Assembly (NCBI GenBank): GCA_013289095.1
Contig: JABDAO010000007.1
Location: 1-57,867 of the forward strand
Origin: Bacteroidota bacterium
GTDB lineage: Bacteria > Bacteroidota > Bacteroidia > Palsa-965
Reading direction: 5' to 3'
DNA length: 57,867 nucleotides
Under the pieces are notes generated by a model. It saw nothing but the letters and a program-made list of their open reading frames with translations, had not been told where the DNA came from and ran no database searches. Of the stretch, positions 10,051-22,333 are shown piece after piece. Each line of letters starts with the position of its first letter. Within the stretch, counting starts at the first letter, position 1. Position numbers and translations under genes: made by a program.

Positions 10051-10226
10051 GGATCCCCCCTAAATTCCAACTCCTCTTCTTCTCTTAAGCCATAACTACT
10101 GGTACCGGGTTGCCTTGTTTTAGATGCGATTGCAGATTAGCGTGGCAAGTTGCAATCCCTGCCCTACGAAAAAATCCCTATATTTGCCCGAATTTTAACC
10201 CTGAGTAAAATTCAACCCCCGTTCAT

Positions 10227-11699
10227 ATGTCATTAGATCCCGAAAAATTTCTAGGTGAAGGTCTTACCTACGATGATGTATTATTGGTGCCAGCGTACTC
10301 TGAAGTTCTGCCCCGCGAGGTTGATGTAAGCACCTACTTCACAAAAAAAATAAAACTGAACACCCCGATCGTTTCTGCTGCCATGGATACTGTTACCGAG
10401 TATCAGCTGGCAATAGCTATTGCCCAGGAAGGCGGTATTGGTGTGCTTCATAAGAATATGACCATCCAGGAACAAGCTGAACATGTACGTAAGGTAAAAC
10501 GTGCCGAAAGCGGAATGATTCAGGATCCCATTACGGTGCATGCAAACAATACTGTTGAAGAAGTCGTCGCCCTGATGAAAGAGCATAAAATTGGCGGTAT
10601 CCCGGTTGTGGATGCAAGCCGTAAACTGCTGGGTATTGTTACGAACCGCGATCTGCGTTTTGAAAAAAACATGAAACGTCTCGTTGCTGAGGTGATGACC
10701 CGCGAAAACCTGATCACGGCAAAACAAGGAACCGATCTGAAGAAGGCGGAGGTCATCCTGCAGGATAATAAAATTGAAAAACTTCCGGTAGTCGACAAGG
10801 ATTACCGTCTCATTGGGCTGATCACCTATAAGGACATCATCAAAGTAAAAGTGCGTCCGATGGCCTGTAAAGATCATCTGGGACGTTTACGTGTGGCTGC
10901 TGGAGTGGGAGTTACAGCCAATGTTATGGAACGGGTAGAGGCCTTGGTCCATGCCGGGGTTGATGCCATTATTATTGACACGGCTCATGGTCATTCCAAA
11001 CAGGTGATCGAAACCCTTAAAAAGGTTAAAAAAGCATTTCCTGACCTGGAAGTGATTGTTGGAAATATTGCCACCGCCGAGGCGGGTAAAGCATTGGTTA
11101 AGGCAGGAGCGGATGGAGTCAAGGTTGGCATCGGCCCTGGCTCAATCTGTACAACCCGTATTATTGCCGGAGTTGGGGTCCCCCAGCTCTATGCTGTGTA
11201 TGAAGTAGCCAAGGCATTGAAAGGAACGGGGGTGCCTGTTATAGCCGATGGGGGCATTCGGTTCACTGGCGATATTGTAAAGGCGCTCGCTGCGGGTGCC
11301 AGTACCATCATGGCCGGGTCTCTCTTCGCCGGGGTGGAGGAATCTCCCGGTGATACCATTATTTACGAAGGCAGGAAGTTCAAATCATACCGTGGCATGG
11401 GTTCTATCGAGGCCATGCAACAGGGTTCCAAAGACCGGTATTTTCAGGATGCCGAAGATGATGTCAAGAAACTCGTGCCCGAAGGCATTTCCGGGCGGGT
11501 TCCGTTCAAAGGAACCCTGTCTGAAGTGATCTACCAGATGATTGGAGGTTTACGCGCCGGAATGGGTTACTGCGGAGCTAAGAATATTGAAGCGTTGCAG
11601 AAGGCCAAATTTATACGTATCACTGCTTCCGGCATGCGCGAAAGTCATCCGCATGATGTAGTAATTACACGCGAAGCCCCAAATTATTCTACACGCTGA
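10227..11699 (+). CDS. guaB: IMP dehydrogenase
   Basis: [17 protein letters not shown], tandem CBS domains, [34 protein letters not shown]. Confidence 0.98.
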   Translation: MSLDPEKFLGEGLTYDDVLLVPAYSEVLPREVDVSTYFTKKIKLNTPIVSAAMDTVTEYQLAIAIAQEGGIGVLHKNMTIQEQAEHVRKVKRAESGMIQDPITVHANNTVEEVVALMKEHKIGGIPVVDASRKLLGIVTNRDLRFEKNMKRLVAEVMTRENLITAKQGTDLKKAEVILQDNKIEKLPVVDKDYRLIGLITYKDIIKVKVRPMACKDHLGRLRVAAGVGVTANVMERVEALVHAGVDAIIIDTAHGHSKQVIETLKKVKKAFPDLEVIVGNIATAEAGKALVKAGADGVKVGIGPGSICTTRIIAGVGVPQLYAVYEVAKALKGTGVPVIADGGIRFTGDIVKALAAGASTIMAGSLFAGVEESPGDTIIYEGRKFKSYRGMGSIEAMQQGSKDRYFQDAEDDVKKLVPEGISGRVPFKGTLSEVIYQMIGGLRAGMGYCGAKNIEALQKAKFIRITASGMRESHPHDVVITREAPNYSTR

Positions 11700-11721
11700 C
11701 AAGGAGGGTTGAATCCGGAAC

Positions 11722-12231
11722 TTACTTGCTGATCTCTGTGTTGACAGCGGCAGACAGTGGTTTGCTCATCCCTACAAAATAGCAAGGCCTGTCGATCACA
11801 ATTTCCCTTGGAAACGGAGCTGTTTCACCCGTAAGCGAGTATCCGAGTTTACGATAGAATGCAGGAAGCTCTTCCCTCAGATTCACAATCCTGATGATCA
11901 TCTGTGTGCACCCATGGGCAGATGCCAGCCCTTCGGCTGTCTGAATGAGCAATCGCCCTATACCGGAGCCCTGTTTCAGCGGATCAACGGAAAGCATCCC
12001 GAAATAGCCCGATTTGTTTTCCAGTTCCAGATATACACAACCCAGCAGGGCCTGATTCGTTTCCGCCATCAGGAATTGGCCTTTCTTCATCTCAAGCTGG
12101 AGGGTCGGGGCATCAATTCGGTTGCCACTGACAAAAAACGCTTCGAGTTTAAAGGCTGCATTTATCAATGTTTCGAGTGCCGGGATATCAGCAAATGTGG
12201 CTTTTCGGATGCTGATCACTGGTCTGGTCAT
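11722..12231 (-). CDS. GNAT family N-acetyltransferase
   Basis: IRKATFADIPALETLINAAF...FGMLSVDPLKQGSGIGRLLIQTAEGLA. Confidence 0.93.
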   Translation of the reverse strand: MTRPVISIRKATFADIPALETLINAAFKLEAFFVSGNRIDAPTLQLEMKKGQFLMAETNQALLGCVYLELENKSGYFGMLSVDPLKQGSGIGRLLIQTAEGLASAHGCTQMIIRIVNLREELPAFYRKLGYSLTGETAPFPREIVIDRPCYFVGMSKPLSAAVNTEISK

Positions 12232-12237
12232 GGGAGG

Positions 12238-12741
12238 TCATTTCTTGGGTTCAGCAGCTTTGAAGTCAAGTGAAAGCGAATTTACGCAATAGCGCATACC
12301 TGTTGAGGTGGGCCCGTCGTCAAAGAGATGTCCGAGATGGCCCCCGCAACGGGCACACATGATCTCTGTACGCACCATACCGAGACTGGTATCACGATGT
12401 ACTTTTATTTTTCCACCTGCTATTTCCCTGTCAAAACTAGGCCAGCCGCAGTGTGAATCGAATTTCATGTCGGAGGAGAATAATTCATTTCCACACGCCG
12501 CACAGACATACATTCCTTTTTCCTTGTTTTCAAGTAATTTCCCGCTAAAAGGATGTTCGGTGCCTTTGTTCCGGATGACATCGTATTGTTCTGGACTTAG
12601 AATGGCCTTCCATTCAGAATCTGTTTTAATGATCGGGGTGCTGTCATTCATGGCTGCTGGTTTAGCATGTTGAGTCTGGGTTTGTCCGGTGCAAGACCAG
12701 CAGAATACCGCTGTGACGATGAAAAAGAAAGTTGTTCTCAT
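12238..12741 (-). CDS. msrB: Peptide-methionine (R)-S-oxide reductase, exported
   Basis: YDVIRNKGTEHPFSGKLLENKEKGMYVCAACGNELFSSDMKFDSHCGWPSFDREI...RYCVNSLSLDF; N-terminal lipobox-like CWSC. Confidence 0.96.
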   Translation of the reverse strand: MRTTFFFIVTAVFCWSCTGQTQTQHAKPAAMNDSTPIIKTDSEWKAILSPEQYDVIRNKGTEHPFSGKLLENKEKGMYVCAACGNELFSSDMKFDSHCGWPSFDREIAGGKIKVHRDTSLGMVRTEIMCARCGGHLGHLFDDGPTSTGMRYCVNSLSLDFKAAEPKK

Positions 12742-12818
12742 AGTTTTCGTTTTTCTAAATTACGAGAAACCACCGTGCATGGATTGGTTCATTAACATTC
12801 ATTAACGTATTTTATGTC

Positions 12819-12847
12819 TGTCGAATAAATATGTACATTTATCGACA
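12819..12847. promoter_or_regulatory. Interrupted palindrome upstream of the hybrid kinase, possible operator or hairpin
   Basis: tgtcgaataaatatgtacatttatcgaca; arms TGTCGA(a)TAAAT / ATTTATCGACA. Confidence 0.4.
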
Positions 12848-12877
12848 AATTTACATTATTTAACGCATTAAATTTCA

Positions 12878-14872
12878 ATGTCTCAGCCAGGATCCAAACC
12901 ATCGGTAACCACATTGTTGAATAGAATCCGGGAGCTTGAAGAAGAGAATTCAGCTTTGAAACGGGGAGTTTTATTCAATAACCAGGGAAATACAGTCTCT
13001 GTTCCGGACGGGGTTAAAGAGATTTTCGCACAAGCACAACAAACCGTTGGGAATTATTTCAGTAATCTCCGATTTGACCCTACACATGGAACCATCGAAG
13101 TAGGGCAGGAGCGGTATGTACTTGTCCGGGCTTCCTCCTTATCGTACGATTTTCTGAATACAATCCTTCAATTATACAACGACCGAGGCACCGTTGAAGC
13201 TTTTTTGATCGGGAAAAATTTTCTCTTTGACATCGCTCATGTGCTAGGAATGAGCGATGCAAAAAACTTTCACCTCAAGATGAACCTGGAGGATCCGATC
13301 TCCAGGCTATCGGCCGGCCCTGTACATTTCGCATATTCAGGCTGGGCGTTTGTAGACATCCTGCCCGACAGCAACCCCAGCCCGGATGAAAACTTTTTTC
13401 TTCATTATCATCACCCATACTCGTTCGAAGCCGATTCCTGGCTTAAAGCAGGCAAGAAATCGCCATCTCCGGTATGTATGATGAATTCAGGATATTCATC
13501 GGGCTGGTGCGAACAGAGTTTTGGATTGGAACTCACCGCAGTAGAAGTATCCTGTAAGGCTTGCGGCGACGAATCTTGCACCTTTATCATGGCTCCTCCC
13601 AGTCAGATCAATGAGCACTTGCGTAAACATGCAGTACCGGCGAATCTGAAGTTTTCTGAGAAGAAGCAGGATTATTTTGTGCCCACTTTTTTTGAACGGA
13701 AAAAGGTGGAGGAAGAAATCCTCCGCGCCCGAAAAAAAGCGGAAGAAAGTGATCAGGCAAAGTCTGATTTCCTGGCCAATATGTCGCATGAGATCCGCAC
13801 TCCAATGAATACCATCCTGGGCTATTCAGACCTGATCCTCAAAGAAAAACCTCCCGAAAAGTTCAAGGATTACCTGTTGACGATAAAACGAAGCGGGCTC
13901 ATCCTGGAGCGGTTAATTACAGATATTCTGGATCTCTCGAAGATTGAAGCTGGGCAGTTGTCAATCGAATACCAAACCTGTTCATTGGAAGAGTTCTTCC
14001 ATCTAACCGAGAATACCGCTAACAACCTGGCACTGAACCGAAGCAACACGGTCAGGATAAAACAGACCATTGGTAAAAATGTACCGAAATTTATCCGTAC
14101 AGATCAGATCCGTTTGCAACAGATGATGGATAATTTGTTGAGCAATGCCATCAAGTTTACAGAAAAAGGCACGATTGAATACGGAGTCCGTGTACTTGAC
14201 AAGGTGACATTGGAATTTTTTGTGAGCGATACGGGTATAGGGATATCGAAAGAAAATGAAAAAAAAATATTTTCTCAATTCGGGCAGGCTGATACCGGAA
14301 TGACAAGAAAATATGGCGGAACCGGTTTAGGACTTACGATATCAAAAAAACTGGCAACACTTTTGGGGGGCGAGCTCAGGCTGATTTCTGAGCCAGGCAA
14401 GGGGTCGGTCTTTAGTTTTACTCATCCCATTCATCCTGTCCTCCCTCAAAAAGACAGCAAACCGGGGCCTGTAAAAAACACGATCCTCCCTACGGGAAAA
14501 TTGATCCTCCTGGTCGAAGACCATCTGGTAAACCAACGCCTGACCAGGCTAATTTTAGAAAGATCTGGTTTTCGGGTCATCACCGCGTTTAATGGTCAGG
14601 AAGCCTTTGATCTGTATCAAAAGACAACCAATCTGGATTTCATTCTGATGGATATCCAGATGCCTGTGCTCGATGGACTCGCTGCAACTGCCATGATCAG
14701 GGAATTTGAATTTGAAAATCAGCTCAAACGCATCCCCGTAATCGCCATGACAGCACATGCCATGAAAGGCGATCTGGAGAAATGCCTGGGAGCAGGATGC
14801 GACACATACGTCAGTAAGCCATTTATGATAGATACGCTCCTTCAGGCCATTCAAAAAATACTGGTGGAATAA
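12878..14872 (+). CDS. Hybrid sensor histidine kinase/response regulator with V4R (4-vinyl reductase) domain
   Basis: Cys-rich V4R region ...[33 protein letters not shown]; His[27 protein letters not shown]; HATPase; receiver [14 protein letters not shown]...[14 protein letters not shown]. Confidence 0.93.
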   Translation: MSQPGSKPSVTTLLNRIRELEEENSALKRGVLFNNQGNTVSVPDGVKEIFAQAQQTVGNYFSNLRFDPTHGTIEVGQERYVLVRASSLSYDFLNTILQLYNDRGTVEAFLIGKNFLFDIAHVLGMSDAKNFHLKMNLEDPISRLSAGPVHFAYSGWAFVDILPDSNPSPDENFFLHYHHPYSFEADSWLKAGKKSPSPVCMMNSGYSSGWCEQSFGLELTAVEVSCKACGDESCTFIMAPPSQINEHLRKHAVPANLKFSEKKQDYFVPTFFERKKVEEEILRARKKAEESDQAKSDFLANMSHEIRTPMNTILGYSDLILKEKPPEKFKDYLLTIKRSGLILERLITDILDLSKIEAGQLSIEYQTCSLEEFFHLTENTANNLALNRSNTVRIKQTIGKNVPKFIRTDQIRLQQMMDNLLSNAIKFTEKGTIEYGVRVLDKVTLEFFVSDTGIGISKENEKKIFSQFGQADTGMTRKYGGTGLGLTISKKLATLLGGELRLISEPGKGSVFSFTHPIHPVLPQKDSKPGPVKNTILPTGKLILLVEDHLVNQRLTRLILERSGFRVITAFNGQEAFDLYQKTTNLDFILMDIQMPVLDGLAATAMIREFEFENQLKRIPVIAMTAHAMKGDLEKCLGAGCDTYVSKPFMIDTLLQAIQKILVE

Positions 14873-14990
14873 CAAGGGGAGATTTGGGAATTCGGATTTG
14901 GGATTTAGTGAGAGGTTCTGGATTTATTTGTAAATTGTTTTGGATTTCGGATCCGACAATTTTAAATTTTGCCTATTAAAATCCCAAATC

Positions 14991-15620
14991 CTAATTCTTC
15001 TTTACATACTTCCAGTTTCTTATTTTCCCTTCTGCAATCCATTCTATCGCCTGATCCAAACGCCTGGAGCGTGTTTCTTCGGTTTTTGCTTCTGTCAGCC
15101 AGCTGATGTATTCATTCCGTTTGCCTGGGCTGAATTTTTCGAACCAGAAAGAAGCCTCCTTGTTCTGCTTCAGGGCTTTGACAAACCAGGGGGGGACGGC
15201 AAGCGCTTTCTTTTCAACATCAGCTGCTTTGGGTCGGGGAGGCCTGTTGACTCCAGTAACGTTTAGCTTCACCGCCTCCTTCATATAGGCCAGTAAAATC
15301 TTGTCATCCGGAAGATCTGAAAGTGATTTTAGCTTGCCCAGATGGCCCATCGAATTGGCTTCGCTACGCGCCACGGTGAACAATTTATGAGGATCCTTCA
15401 TGAGCGATGCCTTCCAGAAACCCACAGCGCAATGTTCTTTAAACGCGGCCATGCTGCAGCACATACCCTGGCAGTCAAAATGGGGAAACCCCCATTTTAT
15501 TGTCTCATCAACATCGGTAGATGCTTCGTGCATCAATTTCCTGAAATGCCGGAGTATGGGTTGGGCAAACGGCGCCGCTTGGGCAATGTAGGCATCCACC
15601 CGCTTGTCTTTTTTTGCCAT
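14991..15620 (-). CDS. YdeI/OmpD-associated (DUF1801-type) family protein
   Basis: DETIKWGFPHFDCQGMCCSMAAFKEHCAVGFWK...PPWFVKALKQNKEASFWFEKFSPGKRNEYISWLTEAKTEETRSRRLDQAIEWIAEGK. Confidence 0.88.
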   Translation of the reverse strand: MAKKDKRVDAYIAQAAPFAQPILRHFRKLMHEASTDVDETIKWGFPHFDCQGMCCSMAAFKEHCAVGFWKASLMKDPHKLFTVARSEANSMGHLGKLKSLSDLPDDKILLAYMKEAVKLNVTGVNRPPRPKAADVEKKALAVPPWFVKALKQNKEASFWFEKFSPGKRNEYISWLTEAKTEETRSRRLDQAIEWIAEGKIRNWKYVKKN

Positions 15621-15748
15621 GCGTTTTTGGGTTTTTGTTCCTCAAATATATTGAATTGTTTATAAGCTGGCGATGACACCTGCACAAGACAAGGACAGAT
15701 TAAAGAAATCAGCCGAAGGACTGGGCTTTTTTAATACCTTTCGGCAAA

Positions 15749-16822
15749 ATGCCCTTGATGCTTGCTGAATTTCAAATCCCCGAACCGGTACGTTTGAGGA
15801 GACCGGATGTGGTTCCTCATCTGGTCTTCTGGGGACTCTTTTTTTTATATCTGATCTGGGACTCCTATTACGACAATACCCTGGAAGTGATCCTCCTCCA
15901 AAGTGTTTTTTACCTGCTTATTACCGGAATGCTGGTTTATGTCAATATCCTGTGGATGGTTCCGAACTATCTGTACACGAGTCGTTATCCGGCCTACCTG
16001 GGTCTTTTTGCCATGCTTATCCTCATTGGAAGTACTTCCAGGTACTACGTAAACACTTTTTTTGTACCCATTCCCGAGACCAGGCAGTTTCCGGGGATTT
16101 ATCTTTACTTCCGGCGGTTCTTTATGACCTCGTTCGAAGTGTCGGCCATTACAGCGCTGAAAATTTTACAAGACAGGTTTCGGGCCCGCACAGACCTTCG
16201 GCAGATGGAAAAACAAAAACTGGAGACAGAGTTGAAGTTCCTGAAAGCCCAGATGAGCCCCCATTTTTTATTTAATACCCTGAACAACATCTATTTTCTG
16301 ATTCGGAAAGATCCCGAAAAAGCATCTGATTCGGTTCTTAAACTTTCGGATATCCTTCGCTTCCGTTTATATGGGGTGAAGGAGTCGAGGGTTCAGGTTG
16401 AAGGGGAGATCAAATATATCTTGAACTACATAGAGCTCGAGCAGTTGCGTTATGAAGGCAGGCTCACCGTAACCTTTAAACAGGAAGGTGAAAAGATTCC
16501 CTTCTTGGTTGAACCATTTTTCTTTCTTGATTTTGTGGAGAATGCCTTCAAGCACAACAGCATCATGAGCGAACCCAGCGGCTGGATCAGAATTGGTTTT
16601 GCCATCGCCACAGGCAGGATCGATTTTACGATCGAAAACTCTTGTCAGATACCCGATGAGGAGGAAGAAAACCGACCGGAAGAGGTGATGCGGACAAAGG
16701 AAGGGGGTATTGGCATGCCCAATATCCGTAAACGGCTGGAATTACTTTATCCCGGGAAACATGAACTGATCATCACCAAGAAAAATCATATATTTAGTGT
16801 ATCTCTTTCGCTTTTTCCCTGA
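15749..16822 (+). CDS. LytS-type sensor histidine kinase
   Basis: FLKAQMSPHFLFNTLNNIYFLIRKDPEKASDSVLKLSDILRF; GGIGMPNIRKRLELLYPGKHEL. Confidence 0.95.
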   Translation: MPLMLAEFQIPEPVRLRRPDVVPHLVFWGLFFLYLIWDSYYDNTLEVILLQSVFYLLITGMLVYVNILWMVPNYLYTSRYPAYLGLFAMLILIGSTSRYYVNTFFVPIPETRQFPGIYLYFRRFFMTSFEVSAITALKILQDRFRARTDLRQMEKQKLETELKFLKAQMSPHFLFNTLNNIYFLIRKDPEKASDSVLKLSDILRFRLYGVKESRVQVEGEIKYILNYIELEQLRYEGRLTVTFKQEGEKIPFLVEPFFFLDFVENAFKHNSIMSEPSGWIRIGFAIATGRIDFTIENSCQIPDEEEENRPEEVMRTKEGGIGMPNIRKRLELLYPGKHELIITKKNHIFSVSLSLFP

Positions 16823-16843
16823 CCCTAGAAACCTGTATAAATC

Positions 16844-17569
16844 ATGCTCCTCATGAAAATTCAATGTATTGTTGTAGACGACGAACCCCTGGCACGCGAA
16901 GGCCTTGCGGATTATGTGAACCAAGTGGATTTTCTCGAATTAGCAGGCACCTGTTCGAGCGCCATTGAAGCCAACAACATGCTTGCTTCAAACCCCGTGG
17001 ATCTCATCTTCCTGGATATTGAAATGCCAAAACTCAGTGGGCTGGCCTTTGTTCAATCGCTGAGCAATCCTCCCCTCATCGTGTTTTGCACTGCCTATCC
17101 CAATCATGCACTGAAGGGTTTTGAGCTGGATGTACTCGATTATCTCGTTAAACCAGTTTCATTCGAGCGGTTCCTGAAAGCAGCCAATAAAGCCAAAGAG
17201 CGGGTAAAACCGGTATTGCCGGCCGAAGAAACGGAGAAAGAGGAAGAATACTTCTTTATCCGAACCGATAAAAAACTGCTCAAAATAAAATACAGCGAGA
17301 TCGAATACATTGAAGGCCTGAAAGATTATGTAAAAATCCACACCAGCAATGGCTTTAAGCTCGCACTCGTGAACCTTAAAAACATTGAATCAAAACTGCC
17401 GGACAGTAATTTCTTTCGTGTCCACAAGTCGTTTATCATCTCACTGGATAAAATCACCTCGCTCGAAGGCAATTTTGTGACGCTTGGAGAGCAGGAAATA
17501 CCCGTCGGGAAAGAGTATAAGGACCGGTTTTATGAGAAACTCATTACCAAGAAGATCATTAGCAGGTAG
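16844..17569 (+). CDS. LytTR-family response regulator
   Basis: IQCIVVDDEPLAREGLADYV...DLIFLDIEMPKLSGLAF; LytTR domain YIEGLKDYVKIHT...RVHKSFIISLDKI. Confidence 0.96.
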   Translation: MLLMKIQCIVVDDEPLAREGLADYVNQVDFLELAGTCSSAIEANNMLASNPVDLIFLDIEMPKLSGLAFVQSLSNPPLIVFCTAYPNHALKGFELDVLDYLVKPVSFERFLKAANKAKERVKPVLPAEETEKEEEYFFIRTDKKLLKIKYSEIEYIEGLKDYVKIHTSNGFKLALVNLKNIESKLPDSNFFRVHKSFIISLDKITSLEGNFVTLGEQEIPVGKEYKDRFYEKLITKKIISR

Positions 17570-18253
17570 GTACTGCTTCTGCCGTAGCAGCTATTCTTAT
17601 TCTGAAGGTTGTTCGTCTATTTAAATGCCGGGTTTGTATACTTTTATTTATTGCCTGGTTTTTTTATCTGATCTTTATTTCGGAAAGAAAAATTAAATTA
17701 AATGCGATCTTAAATACAGTATACATGGTAAGAGTTTTTAACGATCCTGGAACATGTTGTCAGTCTGTTTCACTCCCGTCAAAAAACAAATTCCTGCAGG
17801 ACATTGATTTGATTCTGATTGGATAATTGAAACAAGAGAGGACTATTCTTCTGATAAGGACCCAACAGAAGAACTATTATATAGATTTTTTGTTTGTGTT
17901 AGTGAAAGCCGGTTTCCTGCTCAGGGCCGGTTTTTTTGTTCAAGGCTCTTTCCTTCACTCCCCCCGGAAAAAGAGGAGGCAAGCGCTTAACTCTTCTAAG
18001 TTCATTCAGCCGGAATTTCCCTGCTTGAATACTCTTTGCGTCTGTATTTGCCCGCTTTCCGGATGAAGAAATCTGGAGTAAGGTTGTTTCGTGCCAGGAT
18101 CATATAGTTCCATACCGAAGTAATGTAGTTTGATCCAGGAATACATGGATCGTTCACGGTGATTGGTGTAGGACAATTTGAAGACGTTGCATCCACAGCA
18201 TGGGTTGTCCTGGGTAGCTCCATTTCAAAAGAAGACTGAGGACACCACGCAAC

Positions 18254-18290
18254 AAAAAAAACCGCTCGGATGGGAGCGGTTTTTTTTGTT
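18254..18290. terminator. Bidirectional terminator hairpin downstream of pnp
   Basis: aaaaaaaaccgctcggatgggagcggtttttttt. Confidence 0.85.
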
Positions 18291-18307
18291 GAGAATAGAA
18301 AAACAGT

Positions 18308-20446
18308 TTATTTTGCTTGTTCTTCCGCTTCTTTCGGTGCAGGCAGCAATACCTTGCGGCTAAGCTTGAATTTACCTGTCTTTGGGTCAACACCGATGAG
18401 TTTTACCTTCACCTGATCGCCTTCCTTCATAATGCCTTCGAGTGAATCTAACCGGCGGTGTTCTACTTCGGAGATATGCAGCAGGCCGTCTTTGCCGGGC
18501 ATAAACTCGATGAACGCGCCGAAGTTGAGGATTGATTTTACTTTTCCTTCGTATACTTCGCCCACTTCGGGTACCGCAACGATGTTACGGATGCGGCGCA
18601 GGGCAGCTTCAACGGCTTCCTGGCTGTCGCCTGCAACGTCGATATAGCCCATTTCGTTCTTTTCTTCGATAACGATGGTGGTGCCTGTCTCACGTTGCAT
18701 TTCCTGGATGATCTTTCCTCCAGGCCCGATGATGGCCCCGATGAATTCTTTTGGAATGGTGATCTGAACCAGGCGGGGTGCATGTGGCTTGTAATCAGTC
18801 CTTGGTTTATCCAGGGTCTTGTTGATTTCGTTGAGGATATGTAAACGGCCGGCCTTGGCTTGTTCGAGGGCCTGTATCATTACTTCGTAAGGAAGACCAT
18901 CTACTTTCAGGTCCATCTGACAAGCGGTGATACCGTCTTTTGTTCCACATACTTTAAAGTCCATATCGCCCAGGTGATCTTCATCGCCGAGGATATCGCT
19001 CAGTACGGCGTATTTGCCGTTTGCGGTAATAAGACCCATTGCAATGCCGGTAACCGGTTTTGCGATGTTTACGCCTGCATCCATCAGGGCAAGTGTACCT
19101 GCACATACGGTAGCCATAGAAGAGGAACCGTTCGACTCGAGGATATCTGACACCACACGTACAGTGTATGCACAATCTTTTGGAAATACTTGTTTGAGGG
19201 CACGCAGGGCCAGGTTTCCGTGACCAACTTCACGACGTCCTGTTCCGCGGTTTGGACGGGCCTCACCGGTAGAAAAAGCAGGGAAGTTGTAGTGGAGGTA
19301 GAAACGCTGTTCGCCGGAAATTACGGCTCCATCAATTTTTAACTGATCGAGTTTGGTTCCGAGCGTAACCGAGGTAAGCGATTGTGTTTCACCGCGTGTG
19401 AAGATAGCCGAGCCGTGTGCACAGGGCAGGTAATCTACTTCGCTCCAGATCGGGCGGATGTCGGCAGTTCCACGGCCATCCAGACGTTTCTTTTCGTCGA
19501 GCACCAGGTTACGTACGGCATGGTATTCCACATCGTGGTAATACTTTTTGATCAGACCTGTTTTGGCTGCACGTTCTTCGTCCGAAAAAGTAGCCAGGTA
19601 ATCGGCAAGAACTTTGCCGAAAGCTTCGCTGCGCGCATGTTTGTCCTTGTCGCCTGTTTTGGCCACAGCATAAGCTTTCTCGTAGGTGTCTTTGTACACC
19701 TTTTCTTTCAGCTCGGCATCGTTGGTTTCGTGGTTATAGGTACGTTTCACAGTGGGCGCTCCGGCCTGTTTGGTGAACTCGTTGATGTTTTTGATCTGAT
19801 TACGAATGGCTTCGTGTGCAAACTTGATGGCAGCAACCATGTCTTGTTCAGAAATTTCTTTCATCTCGCCTTCCACCATGGTGATGTCTTTTTCGCTGGC
19901 AGCAACCATCATATCGAGGTCTGAATTTGCCATTTCCGAAAAATTGGGGTTGATCACGAATTTGCCATCCACCCGCCCGACACGTACTTCGGAAATAGGG
20001 CCGTTGAATGGAATGTCGGAAAGTGCAATAGCCGTTGCGGCAGCCAGACAGGCGTAGGCATCGGGCTGAATATTTTTATCAGCAGAGATGAGGGTGATCA
20101 TCACCTGTACATCGGCATGAAAATCGTCGGGGAACAGCGGGCGCAATGCACGGTCTACCAAACGACTGGTAAGGATTTCATTTTCGGACAAACGGGCTTC
20201 ACGTTTGAAAAAGCCGCCCGGGAATTTTCCGGCAGCAGCAAATTTTTCCTGGTAATCAACAGAAAGCGGTAAAAAATCAACCCCTTCTTTGGCGTCCTTG
20301 TTGGCCACCACGGTGGCAAGCAACATGGTGTTTCCGACTTTCACGACAACCGAGCCATTGGCTTGTTTGGCGAGCTTTCCTGTTTCCAGTGTAACCATTC
20401 TCCCGTCTCCGAGATCGAATGTTTTGGTGATTCCTGTTTGTGACAT
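18308..20446 (-). CDS. pnp: Polyribonucleotide nucleotidyltransferase
   Basis: RNase PH domains, KH ([24 protein letters not shown]) and S1 ([33 protein letters not shown]). Confidence 0.98.
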   Translation of the reverse strand: MSQTGITKTFDLGDGRMVTLETGKLAKQANGSVVVKVGNTMLLATVVANKDAKEGVDFLPLSVDYQEKFAAAGKFPGGFFKREARLSENEILTSRLVDRALRPLFPDDFHADVQVMITLISADKNIQPDAYACLAAATAIALSDIPFNGPISEVRVGRVDGKFVINPNFSEMANSDLDMMVAASEKDITMVEGEMKEISEQDMVAAIKFAHEAIRNQIKNINEFTKQAGAPTVKRTYNHETNDAELKEKVYKDTYEKAYAVAKTGDKDKHARSEAFGKVLADYLATFSDEERAAKTGLIKKYYHDVEYHAVRNLVLDEKKRLDGRGTADIRPIWSEVDYLPCAHGSAIFTRGETQSLTSVTLGTKLDQLKIDGAVISGEQRFYLHYNFPAFSTGEARPNRGTGRREVGHGNLALRALKQVFPKDCAYTVRVVSDILESNGSSSMATVCAGTLALMDAGVNIAKPVTGIAMGLITANGKYAVLSDILGDEDHLGDMDFKVCGTKDGITACQMDLKVDGLPYEVMIQALEQAKAGRLHILNEINKTLDKPRTDYKPHAPRLVQITIPKEFIGAIIGPGGKIIQEMQRETGTTIVIEEKNEMGYIDVAGDSQEAVEAALRRIRNIVAVPEVGEVYEGKVKSILNFGAFIEFMPGKDGLLHISEVEHRRLDSLEGIMKEGDQVKVKLIGVDPKTGKFKLSRKVLLPAPKEAEEQAK

Positions 20447-20651
20447 CTTTTTTTTGTTTTGTTTTCTTTTGTTTTCTTGTTCCTCTTTTGTTGTTGCCTC
20501 GTTTTTCCTGTTTTCTGATTTGTGAATCGGTTCAGCTGGGAAGTCAAGGTAGCCGGATGAATGTGTTTCAACCGTTTAAATCAACGAAAATCGGGGAGCA
20601 GCTGGTCTTGATTCGGTATGTAAAAGCGTGGTATTGAAAGGCTATGTAACA

Positions 20652-20692
20652 GAAAAGCATCCCAGGAAAAATTCATGGGATGCTTTTCGTCA
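20652..20692 (-). terminator. Terminator of rpsO
   Basis: aaaagcatcccaggaaaaattcatgggatgctttt stem-loop just after rpsO. Confidence 0.75.
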
Positions 20693-20709
20693 ATGTGAAC
20701 AGGTATAAA

Positions 20710-20979
20710 TCACTTTCTGAGTTCCAGGGTTTTTATGATAGCCCGGTAGCGCAGGATGTCGTTCTTTTTCAGGTAATCAAGCAGGCTTTTGCGTTTACCA
20801 ACCAGGTTGATGAGCGAACGTTGTGTATTCACATCTTTCTTCTTGGCTTTGAGGTGTTCTGTCAGGTGGTTGATACGAAAGCTGAACAAGGCAATCTGCC
20901 CTTCGGATGAACCGGTATCTTTTTCGGATTTTCCGTGCTTTTTGAAAATTTCTTTCTTTACTTCTGTTGTTAAATACAT
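20710..20979 (-). CDS. rpsO: 30S ribosomal protein S15
   Basis: MYLTTEVKKEIFKKHGKSEKDTGSSEGQIALFSFRINHLTEHLKAKKKDVNTQRSLINLVGKRKSLLDYLKK. Confidence 0.98.
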   Translation of the reverse strand: MYLTTEVKKEIFKKHGKSEKDTGSSEGQIALFSFRINHLTEHLKAKKKDVNTQRSLINLVGKRKSLLDYLKKNDILRYRAIIKTLELRK

Positions 20980-21110
20980 CGTACTGTTGTTTTGAATTGT
21001 TCTAAACGGATTGCAAAAATAGTAAAATCTTTAATACTGGCAAATTATTTTGAGAATATGTGGTACCTCTCATCGAGGTAAAGACCGTAAGAGATTCTTG
21101 AATGCCTGCA

Positions 21111-21233
21111 TAAACCCTGATTGTGCATTAGATGGCTTGTGCGCTAATGCACAGTGTGTTAGGATTTGCGCGGTTCCGATAGTCATCGGGATGGGTTATT
21201 CCGCAGAGGCCCGTTGTGCTGCTTTTCAGATGT
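21111..21233 (+). repeat. Dispersed hairpin element family 1, copy C
   Basis: tgtgcattagatggcttgtgcgctaatgcaca (perfect 10-bp stem) then ccgatagtcatcgg; homologous to 32834-32955. Confidence 0.8.
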
Positions 21234-21417
21234 GATATTGATCTCTGGAACCGAAGATGGGTTGATTGTCGGGAATGAGAGTCTGGTCAACAAGGTGAAC
21301 GTATTGTTGGCCGGGTGGGAACATACAGGAGCAGCAGAAAAATGGGTACGTTAAAATTGGGATTTCACTTTTTGAAAGATCAACTTTTCTTCAGAGCAGC
21401 AAGACCAGACCACAGGT

Positions 21418-22263
21418 CTAGTTTTTTAGCATCGCAATCACCGCCGAAAGTGTGGTCTGTAGATCCTTCCGGTGCACAATTTTGTCCAAAAAACCATGTT
21501 CAAGCACAAATTCTGAGGTTTGAAAACCTTTGGGGAGGTCCTTTCCGATGGTTTCTTTCACCACACGAGGTCCTGCAAATCCGATGAGGGATCCTGGCTC
21601 GGCTATGTTTAAGTCGCCCAACATGGCATACGAAGCTGTTACCCCTCCTGTTGTTGGGTCGGTGAGCAGGGAGATATAAGGTATTTTAGCATCATCCATG
21701 AGCGCCAGTTTGGCGGCAGTCTTTGCCATTTGCATGAGCGAAAAGGCTGCTTCCATCATCCGGGCCCCGCCCGATTTGGAGATGATAAGTAAGGGGATGT
21801 TTTTTTCAAGACAATAATCAATGGCCCGGGCTATCTTTTCGCCTACCACAGAACCCATAGACCCTCCGATAAAGGTAAAGTCCATGCAACAACACACTAA
21901 GTCATTTCCACCGATTGTTCCGTGAGCGGTACGCAGGGCATCCTTCAACCCCGTTTTCTTTTGCGAATCGGCTACACGGGAAACATAACTCTTGGTGTCA
22001 ACAAATTCAAGCGGATCGCCAGAAGTCAACCCCGGATTTAGCTCTAGATACTCAGCATGGTCGAAAAGAATAGAAAAATATTCCTCTGAACCGATACGTT
22101 CATGGTACTCACAGGAAGGGCAAACATACAGGTTCAGTACATGTTCGCTGGAGGTAGCCAGTTTTTTACACGACGGGCATTTATACCACAACCCCTCGGG
22201 CGTTTCCTTCTTCTCCTTGGTGGAGGTCGTGATTCCTCCTTTTATTCTTTTAAACCAACTCAT
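21418..22263 (-). CDS. accD: Acetyl-CoA carboxylase carboxyltransferase subunit beta
   Basis: WYKCPSCKK...[16 protein letters not shown] zinc ribbon; [52 protein letters not shown]. Confidence 0.97.
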   Translation of the reverse strand: MSWFKRIKGGITTSTKEKKETPEGLWYKCPSCKKLATSSEHVLNLYVCPSCEYHERIGSEEYFSILFDHAEYLELNPGLTSGDPLEFVDTKSYVSRVADSQKKTGLKDALRTAHGTIGGNDLVCCCMDFTFIGGSMGSVVGEKIARAIDYCLEKNIPLLIISKSGGARMMEAAFSLMQMAKTAAKLALMDDAKIPYISLLTDPTTGGVTASYAMLGDLNIAEPGSLIGFAGPRVVKETIGKDLPKGFQTSEFVLEHGFLDKIVHRKDLQTTLSAVIAMLKN

Positions 22264-22333
22264 GTTCTCTGTGGATAGGGAATGATGTGCGAAATGAAAG
22301 CATCAGCAGGTCTGCTCAAACCCGACAAGGCTT

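Noticed and set aside
12061-12090. catcaggaattggcc match to hairpin element family 1
   Set aside because: Only about 15 bp, inside the GNAT coding sequence; likely chance.
19382-19924. 180-aa plus-strand ORF
   Set aside because: Antisense inside pnp.
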